Shown here piece by piece: positions 58,547 to 64,000 of a stretch of DNA of 64,000 nucleotides. The notes beneath the pieces were generated by a model. It worked only from the letters and a program-made list of their open reading frames with translations, was not told where the DNA came from and searched no databases. How positions within the stretch are numbered: position 1 is the first letter of the stretch; each line of letters begins with the position of its first letter. The stretch comes from CAZTQN01 sp964615765 (lineage in GTDB: Bacteria; Planctomycetota; Phycisphaerae; Phycisphaerales; UBA1924). The stretch lies in NCBI GenBank assembly GCA_964615765.1, contig CAZTQN010000022.1, positions 1 through 64,000 of the forward strand, read 5' to 3'. A program made the position numbers and the translations under genes.

Positions 58547-59587
58547 GTGTGCGTGGACGCATCGGCGCTGGGAACGTTGACGGTGATGGGCGCGCTGGAG
58601 CCGCCGCCGATCGGGCACCCGGTGTACATCGCGGGGCTGGTGCTCGGCGCGATCGTGGGCCTCATCGCGGTGCGGCCGGCGCTGCGCCTGGGCGACGGGC
58701 CGAGCGCGGCGTGGATGCCCGCGGGGCCGTCGTCGATCCGACAGAGCATCGCGGCCCTCGGCGTCGGCACGCTGGGGCTGATGGCGTTTCTTGCGATCCT
58801 GGGCGGGGAGCAGTTCGGCTGGCCGCCGGTGTCCGCCGAGCGGCGCGCGGGGTGGGGACTCGGGGCGCTCGGGGTCATCGGGGCGGTGCTGGGCGTGGTC
58901 GGCGTGCTGCGGGCGGCGAGCGGGGGCGCGGGGCCAGGCCCGGGCCAGGCGCGATGGCCAGCGTGGCTGGTGCTCGCGGTCGTCGGCGTCGTCATGGGCG
59001 GGCTGTACGGGATGGCGGTGGTGTGGACGCGCCTGTTCGGCGCGGGCGCGGATAGTGCGGCGCGGGTCGAAGGCGCTATTGCGATCGGTGCCGCGGTGAT
59101 CGCGACGCTCGCGATCGTGCTCCCGCTGGGCGCGATGGACCGGCGCGGGCAGGGGTTCTCGGCGTCGTTCATCGCGGCGGGGATGCTGCTGGCGTCGGCC
59201 GGGGCGCTGCTCGGGAGCGGGTCGATCGCGCTCGGGCAGATGACGCTGGGGCTGGCGTGCCCGGTGCTGGCGCTGGCGGGCGTGAGCGCGCTGACGCGGG
59301 GCGGGTCGATCGGCGCGGGCGCGATCACGGTGGCGGCGGCGGGGCTGGCGGGGCTGCTGCTCAGCGGGCAGATGTTCAGCCGCCTGCCGCTGCACTCGGG
59401 CGTGATCATCGCGGGCGCGCCGGTTGCGGCGGCGATTGTCGATGCGACGCTGGGGCGGTGGATTGCGCGGCGGCTGGGGGCGAAGTGGGCGGCGGCGGCG
59501 CGGATCGGCGCGGCGGCGGTGGTCGCCGGCGTCGGGATGGCGTCGGCGATCAGTGTCGAAGGCCGCGGCGACGCGTACGAGTATTGA
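58547..59587 (+). CDS. Polytopic membrane protein, function unknown
   Basis: The protein of about 346 residues has around nine hydrophobic segments (for example IAGLVLGAIVGLIAV, GVIGAVLGVVGVLR, LVLAVVGVVMGGLYGMAVVW, AIGAAVIATLAIVLPLGA). No conserved catalytic motif is seen. The start is uncertain: GTG 58547 directly follows GAAAGGG, too close, and ATG 58586 is possible. Its 3' end overlaps the convergent gene by 38 bp. Confidence 0.65.
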   Translation: MCVDASALGTLTVMGALEPPPIGHPVYIAGLVLGAIVGLIAVRPALRLGDGPSAAWMPAGPSSIRQSIAALGVGTLGLMAFLAILGGEQFGWPPVSAERRAGWGLGALGVIGAVLGVVGVLRAASGGAGPGPGQARWPAWLVLAVVGVVMGGLYGMAVVWTRLFGAGADSAARVEGAIAIGAAVIATLAIVLPLGAMDRRGQGFSASFIAAGMLLASAGALLGSGSIALGQMTLGLACPVLALAGVSALTRGGSIGAGAITVAAAGLAGLLLSGQMFSRLPLHSGVIIAGAPVAAAIVDATLGRWIARRLGAKWAAAARIGAAAVVAGVGMASAISVEGRGDAYEY

Positions 59588-60320
59588 GCGCCATCAACGC
59601 GACAAGCACGCACACGCCGGCACCGGGCCCGGGCACGTACGTGATCGCCAAAGCCGGGCGGAGCGCGGGGTCGGAGACTTCGCGCGAGAAGAAGCGCTTG
59701 GCCGTCGGCGGCGTGGAGGATTCGTCGCCCAGAAGCAGCCAGCCGAAGTTGGCGGCGGGGCTGTCGAGCATGGCTTGAACGTCGGTGATGAGGCCGGGGC
59801 CGGACCAGGTGAGCGGGCCGGGGCCGGCGGCGGCGAGCAGCGCGCTGGGCGTGTCGGCGAAGTCCCCGCCGGGCGTGGTCCAGAGCGGCGCGGGCGGGCC
59901 GGAGTCGGACTCGGGGAAGCGGCGGTGGATCCAGGTAGCGTCGCCGGGGGCGGCGGGCCCGCCGGCGCCTTGCTGACCGAAGCCGATGCTGGCGCCCTCG
60001 CCCCAGTCCGATGTCACGCGGTGCAGCGACATGAACAGCGCGCTGGTGGCGCCTCGGTCCATGGTGAGCGTGAGGCGGACGTCGGTGATGACGGCATCGG
60101 CGGGGATGCCGGCGGCGGCGAGATCGAAGCGAAGGAGCGTGCGCCGGCGGGATTCCATCGCCGTGGTGCCGGCGAAGAGCCATTCGCCCGCGCCGTTGGC
60201 GATGCTGCCGAGGGAGTCTTCGAAGAGCGTGCCGTCCTGCGCGGGCGCGAGCGTGACCGTGCCGGCAGCGGCCGAGGCGGTGAGGGCGAAGGCGGCGAGG
60301 ATGGGGAGGGTGGGGGACAC
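59550..60320 (-). CDS. Secreted DNRLRE-like protein with PEP-CTERM-like end
   Basis: The 256-residue protein starts at GTG 60320 with a signal peptide (LPILAAFALTASAAAG). A DNRLRE-like beta sandwich follows (APAQDGTLFEDSLGSIANGA; RRTLLRFDLAAAGIPADAVI; DVRLTLTMDRGATSALFMSL). The end is VPGPGAGVCVLVALMALNTR and a basic cluster. The tag is weaker than others here. No ribosome binding site is visible before the GTG. Confidence 0.75.
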   Translation of the reverse strand: MSPTLPILAAFALTASAAAGTVTLAPAQDGTLFEDSLGSIANGAGEWLFAGTTAMESRRRTLLRFDLAAAGIPADAVITDVRLTLTMDRGATSALFMSLHRVTSDWGEGASIGFGQQGAGGPAAPGDATWIHRRFPESDSGPPAPLWTTPGGDFADTPSALLAAAGPGPLTWSGPGLITDVQAMLDSPAANFGWLLLGDESSTPPTAKRFFSREVSDPALRPALAITYVPGPGAGVCVLVALMALNTRTRRRGLRH

Positions 60321-60354
60321 GGTTGGGGGGCGGGGAAACGGGGTTGAACGCGAA

Positions 60355-60480
60355 GGCGCGAAGGGGCGAAGGGGGGCGGGAAACGGGAAGCGGGAAGCGG
60401 GAGCGCGTGGGCGCTCGCCTCTCGCCCCTCACATCTCACCTCTCGCCCCTGTCCCCTGACCTCTGGCCCCTACCCCCTAT
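60355..60480. repeat. GGGAAGC heptamers and CCCCTGACCTCT repeat
   Basis: GCGGGAAACGGGAAGCGGGA is a heptamer array. The rest (CTCGCCCCTGTCCCCTGACC, TCTGGCCCCTACCCCCT) is the same repeat as at 4.86-4.93 kb and lies at the 3' end of the protease gene. Confidence 0.75.
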
Positions 60481-62772
60481 TCAAGAGCATCCTGCGAGCC
60501 AGGCGGAGACGAAGTCGAAGACGTCTTGCGGGGTGAGGGCCTGATCGCGGGTGATGTCGGCGGTTGGGGCGGCGGCGAACCAGGCGGCGAGGAAGGAGAA
60601 GACGTCCTGCGTGCTGAGCGTGCCGTCTTGCGTGAAGTCGGCCAGGCAGCAGGGCGCGGCGAGGTTGCCGGGCGGGGTGACGAAGTTGCACACCGTGTTG
60701 TCGCCGACGAAGCGCCGCCCGCCGGGGTTGGTCCCGCCGGCGAGCGAGCAGCCCAGCGCGTCGGTGAGTGTGCAGGTGGAGCCGACGCAGCAGGCGCCGA
60801 GCGCGCCCTGCACGCGGAAGGCGCCGGCGATGGTGGCGGTCGAGGCGGGCGTGCCGTCGGCGTTCGTGATGGTCACGTCGCGCAGGCCGGGCGCGGCGCC
60901 GGACGCGACGGTGAAGGTCAGGCCCGTGATCTCGGTCCCCATGGCGTTGACGACGGGCGTGCCGGTGACGGTGACGTTGCCGGAGACGGTGACCTGGGCG
61001 GCGGAGGTCACGCCCTTGAAGTTGGTGCCGACGATGGTGACCGGGACGCTCTGGCCCACGTCGGCCAGGCCCGGGGTGATGCTGGTGATGCGGGTCTGCG
61101 CGCCGGTGATGGTGAGGCGGATGACGTCGTCGTCGGTGAGGCCGGCGGAGTCGGTGACGCGGAGGCGGACGGGGTAGACGCCGTTGGAGACGTAGGTGCG
61201 GGCGGGCTGGGGGAGTGTCGAATCGAAGACGCCGTCGCCGTCGAGGTCCCACGCGAACGCGGTGAGGGCGTTGTCGCCGGGCTCGGAGTTGATGTTGCCC
61301 ATGAAGAAGCAGAGGGCGTCGGCGGGGCAGCGTTTGTCGAGGCCGGCGATCGCGGTGGGCCCGGCGGGGCGGGCGTCGACGCGGATGGAGAAGTCGTAGA
61401 GCTGCAGGGCCTGGTTCGGGTCGTCGGAGGGCGCGACGGAGTCGAACACGCGGACCCAGTACTGCCCCGCGGGCAGGTTCTGCACGGTGACGGTGTCGTT
61501 CAGCCCGGGGAGGGAGAGCGTGGCGGCCTGCAGAACAGTGCCGCCGGGCGTGACTTCGCCGGTGCGGAGTTCGATGTTGAGATTGCCGACGCGGGAGACG
61601 TTCTGCGTGGTGGTCACGCCGTCGCACCCGTCGATCTGCTCGCCCTGCGGGTAGTTGCCGCCCTGGGGCGAGGTGGCGATGACAACGTTGGCGGGGCGGC
61701 TGAGGGTGAAGGTGAACCAGTCGGAACTGGTGCCGGCGGAGATGGTGGTGCGGTTGGTGGAGAGGCCGCGTTCGACGATGGAGCGGACGATGGGCTGCGT
61801 GAGGTCGCCGAAGTCGGCGGCGGTGGCGGCGGAGGTGTTGCCGCTGAAGCGGTCGCCGTAGGCCGACTGCGCCCCGCGGCGGTCGTCGATCTGCAGGACG
61901 TCAAACGCGGAGGAGGCGAACGGCTCCATGAGTTTGGTCTGGTTGCAGGGGACGACGTGGAAGAAGCCCATGCCGTGCCCGAGTTCGTGAGCGGTGACAT
62001 TGCGGAAGAAGCGGTAGTTGCTCGCCGAGCCGCCCAGGTTGTTGGCGGCGAACTGCTGCGAGATGAACGTCATGTCCGCGCCCTGGGCGGGGAAGAAGTT
62101 GAAGGCGAGCACGCCGGCGTTGGCCTGGTCGACGGACGAGATGGCGCCGATGCGGACGTCGCCGCGGTTGGGCGAGCGCTGCGGGTTGGTCGAGAAGGGC
62201 GCGTTGTCATCGGAGACTTCAACGAAGGTGAGGCCGGCGTGCTTGCGCCAGGACGCGATGGCCTGGCGGACCAGTTCGCGCCCGCGGTCGTTGTTCTGCG
62301 CGCCCAGGGCCGCGTTGACCATCTGGTTGAAGTTGTTGTTCGTGCCGACCCACGGCGTGTTGTCGGCGGGGAAGGAGTACGTCAGGCTCGCGCTCAGGGC
62401 GCGCCCGGACGGACCTTGCCCGGCCTGGCCGGACCAAACGGTGTCGGTGAGGAAGAAGCGGTCGCGCGTGACGGCGGTGGGCGGCAGGCCGCGGTACCGC
62501 GTCAGGATCGCCTCAAGCTGCTCCGGCGTTGGGTTGGGGACGAAGCAGGCGGCGGGCGCATCAGCGTCCGGGGCGGCGGCGGCGAATCGGGCGGCGGCCA
62601 GACGCGCGAGCAGACGCGGACGGGCCGGCACGTCCGCCGCGGGTTCACCCGGTCGGGACGGGGCCTCACCACCGCTCGCGTGGGCCGCACCCGCGGCGAT
62701 CAGCAGCGCCACCGGGCCCAGGACGACGTTCCGACCCATGCCTGCACGACGAAACACCCCAGATTGACGCAT
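60481..62772 (-). CDS. Secreted matrixin-like metalloprotease with PKD/IPT and double GC-type dockerin
   Basis: The 763-residue protein has a signal peptide and a metzincin catalytic domain (about residues 110-330). The zinc motif VTAHELGHGMGFFH has ligands His262, His266 and His272, with Met282 in KLMEP as the Met-turn. PPC-like (about 340-470), PKD-like (NSEPGDNALTAFAWDLDGDG) and IPT/TIG domains (ITSITPGLADVGQSVPVTI) follow. One Cys-rich repeat (GACCVGSTCTLTDALGC) of the type found at 54863 comes next. It ends with two dockerins (CLADFTQDGTLSTQDVFSFL; ADITRDQALTPQDVFDFV). It probably cleaves extracellular protein. Confidence 0.9.
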   Translation of the reverse strand: MRQSGVFRRAGMGRNVVLGPVALLIAAGAAHASGGEAPSRPGEPAADVPARPRLLARLAAARFAAAAPDADAPAACFVPNPTPEQLEAILTRYRGLPPTAVTRDRFFLTDTVWSGQAGQGPSGRALSASLTYSFPADNTPWVGTNNNFNQMVNAALGAQNNDRGRELVRQAIASWRKHAGLTFVEVSDDNAPFSTNPQRSPNRGDVRIGAISSVDQANAGVLAFNFFPAQGADMTFISQQFAANNLGGSASNYRFFRNVTAHELGHGMGFFHVVPCNQTKLMEPFASSAFDVLQIDDRRGAQSAYGDRFSGNTSAATAADFGDLTQPIVRSIVERGLSTNRTTISAGTSSDWFTFTLSRPANVVIATSPQGGNYPQGEQIDGCDGVTTTQNVSRVGNLNIELRTGEVTPGGTVLQAATLSLPGLNDTVTVQNLPAGQYWVRVFDSVAPSDDPNQALQLYDFSIRVDARPAGPTAIAGLDKRCPADALCFFMGNINSEPGDNALTAFAWDLDGDGVFDSTLPQPARTYVSNGVYPVRLRVTDSAGLTDDDVIRLTITGAQTRITSITPGLADVGQSVPVTIVGTNFKGVTSAAQVTVSGNVTVTGTPVVNAMGTEITGLTFTVASGAAPGLRDVTITNADGTPASTATIAGAFRVQGALGACCVGSTCTLTDALGCSLAGGTNPGGRRFVGDNTVCNFVTPPGNLAAPCCLADFTQDGTLSTQDVFSFLAAWFAAAPTADITRDQALTPQDVFDFVSAWLAGCS

Positions 62773-62970
62773 GCGGAGCGATCCCTATGTCAGAAACGTT
62801 GTGTGGCAACGCCGGTGAGAGAACGGCGGGCGCGTCGAACGACGTCACCGCCGCCGGCGGAGAGCCGGTGCGAGAGCCTGTCCTTTCGCCGCATGCCCCC
62901 GGGCGGTTTCGGGGGAATGGCCCGGTTCACCGTTCCGCCGGGGCACATTGGGGCCCGCCGGGCGACGTGA

Positions 62971-64000
62971 TCAGCACCCGCGGATGAAGCGTTCGAGCAG
63001 TTCGAAGATGTCTTCGACGGTGACCAGGCCGTTCTGGTTGATGTCGCCGGCGGGAGCGCTGGAGAACCAGGCGATGAGGAAGTCGAAGAGTTCCTGCAGG
63101 GCGATGGCGCCGTCGCCGCTGGTGTCGCCGGGGCAGGGGGTTTCGAACGCGCCGCGGTCGATGGCGCCGCCCTCGACGGCGCCGCTGCCCAGGGTGTCGC
63201 GCCGGCCGGTGAAGTTGGGGGAGAGCGGGTCGTCGTAGATGCGTGGCCGCCCGGCGAGGTCGGTCGCGAAGGTGCTGGCGGGCAGGTCGGGGAGCGGGGG
63301 CATGGTCATCGCGGCGGCGTTGAAGAGAGTGAGATCGCCGGAGTCGCACGCCGTGCCGCGCCCGGCGAGGCCGATGCCGGTGCTGGAATATCCGCCCGGC
63401 CCGACGGTGAGGCGATCGTCGGTGGTGGCGGGCTGGCCGTCGGGCCCGAGGGGATCGCGGAAGCGCGGGTCGGACCCGGTGTTGCCGAAGCGGTCGACGC
63501 GCCCGAGCCCGCCGACGACGGAGGTGCGCACGAGCGCGGGGCCGGTGATCTGCGCGGCGCCCGCCGCCGCGCCGGCGATGGCGTCGCCGATGAGCCCGTC
63601 GTCGAGTCCGGGGCCAAACAGCACCGGGGCCTGGCGGGCGGCGGTTCCGCCGGCATCGGCGGGGGCGTCGTTGGCGCCGCCGACCTTGCCGCGCACGCTC
63701 GGGGCGGCGTTGTCCCAGAGCACGCTGTTGGAGACCTCGACCGGCGGCTCGGCGCTGGCGGCGGGCGGGAGCGCGATGACGCCGCCCGTCTGCCCGGCGC
63801 GGGCGAGGTTGCGGATGATCGTGCAGTTCACCAGGCGCGAGCCGGGCGCGGCGACCAGTCCCGCCCCCGCGCCCGCGTTGCTGTCGATCAGGCACTGGAT
63901 CATCGTGACGGGCGCGGCGGCGAACACGGCGGAGCCGAGATCGCCCGCCGAGTTGCGCAGCACGCGCGTGTTCACGACGCGGACCGCGCCCGCGCCGGCG
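62971..64000 (-). CDS. Secreted beta-helix-like protein with double GC-type dockerin, 5' end outside window
   Basis: The frame remains open to the window edge, so the N terminus is missing. The sequence is a parallel-beta-helix-like array (LGSAVFAAAPVTMIQCLIDS; LVNCTIIRNLARAGQTGGVI; VEVSNSVLWDNAAP) with choice-of-anchor style features. It ends with two dockerins: CPGDTSGDGAIALQELFDFL and DINQNGLVTVEDIFELLERF, closing in RGC. The start GTG 63975 is only an internal codon. Confidence 0.82.
   Translation of the reverse strand, partial: AGAGAVRVVNTRVLRNSAGDLGSAVFAAAPVTMIQCLIDSNAGAGAGLVAAPGSRLVNCTIIRNLARAGQTGGVIALPPAASAEPPVEVSNSVLWDNAAPSVRGKVGGANDAPADAGGTAARQAPVLFGPGLDDGLIGDAIAGAAAGAAQITGPALVRTSVVGGLGRVDRFGNTGSDPRFRDPLGPDGQPATTDDRLTVGPGGYSSTGIGLAGRGTACDSGDLTLFNAAAMTMPPLPDLPASTFATDLAGRPRIYDDPLSPNFTGRRDTLGSGAVEGGAIDRGAFETPCPGDTSGDGAIALQELFDFLIAWFSSAPAGDINQNGLVTVEDIFELLERFIRGC

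Overview
The window reads as a piece of a GC-rich Planctomycetota chromosome, most likely class Phycisphaerae. The main reason is the secreted proteome. Fourteen reading frames end in the short C-terminal module called the GC-type dockerin (C-x-ADFNxSGxVSVQDxFDFLxAxFxGCP). At least five others end in a PEP-CTERM-like tag (P-x-PG, hydrophobic stretch, Arg cluster). There are also two pseudopilin-like proteins, a large membrane-bound Ser/Thr kinase, and a Tat-type secreted epimerase-like protein. No tRNA, rRNA, CRISPR array, phage gene or insertion sequence was found. Two runs of exactly 100 N (31138-31237 and 52503-52602) are scaffold gaps inside repeats.

Layout. 0-5 kb: a small membrane protein, a PEP-CTERM protein, a TPR/GT41 glycosyltransferase gene broken by a nonsense codon and repeat units, a GNAT acetyltransferase, and PgeF. 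5.9-15.8 kb: five same-strand paralogous secreted proteins (FN3/Ig-like modules plus GC dockerin) and a sixth, divergent one. They are interrupted by a nucleoside-salvage group: a CNT transporter diverging from a uridine-kinase-like gene and a hexapeptide acetyltransferase. 16-18.7 kb: lower-GC orphan genes, one frameshifted. 18.7-31 kb: LepA, PEP-CTERM proteins, the kinase, an AhpD-like protein and two large dockerin proteins. 31.5-46.3 kb: TsaC/Sua5, a RES/Xre toxin-antitoxin pair, a STAS protein, an epimerase-like protein, a Fur-family regulator, a pseudopilin, a PI-PLC-like enzyme, DprA and LexA. 46.7-64 kb: a chlorite-dismutase-family protein, secreted proteins with dockerin or PEP-CTERM tags, mannose-1-phosphate guanylyltransferase, a KBL-type enzyme, a YceI protein and a matrixin-like protease.

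Two large-scale patterns stand out. First, the + strand is C-rich from 1 to about 13.6 kb and G-rich from about 14.1 kb to the end. The switch lies inside a dockerin paralog, next to a divergent intergenic region. It could mark a replication origin, an inversion breakpoint made by recombination between paralogs, or a scaffolding artefact. Second, almost every intergenic space is filled with short tandem arrays of 7- or 8-bp units (GGCACCAG, TGACGCGG, GAAGTGGC, GGGCCGAG, CCGCGTCC, GGGAAGC), often in inverted pairs. The same units occur inside pgeF, lepA and the glycosyltransferase gene. I regard this repeat system, with its link to dockerin-gene 3' ends, as the most likely undescribed element here.
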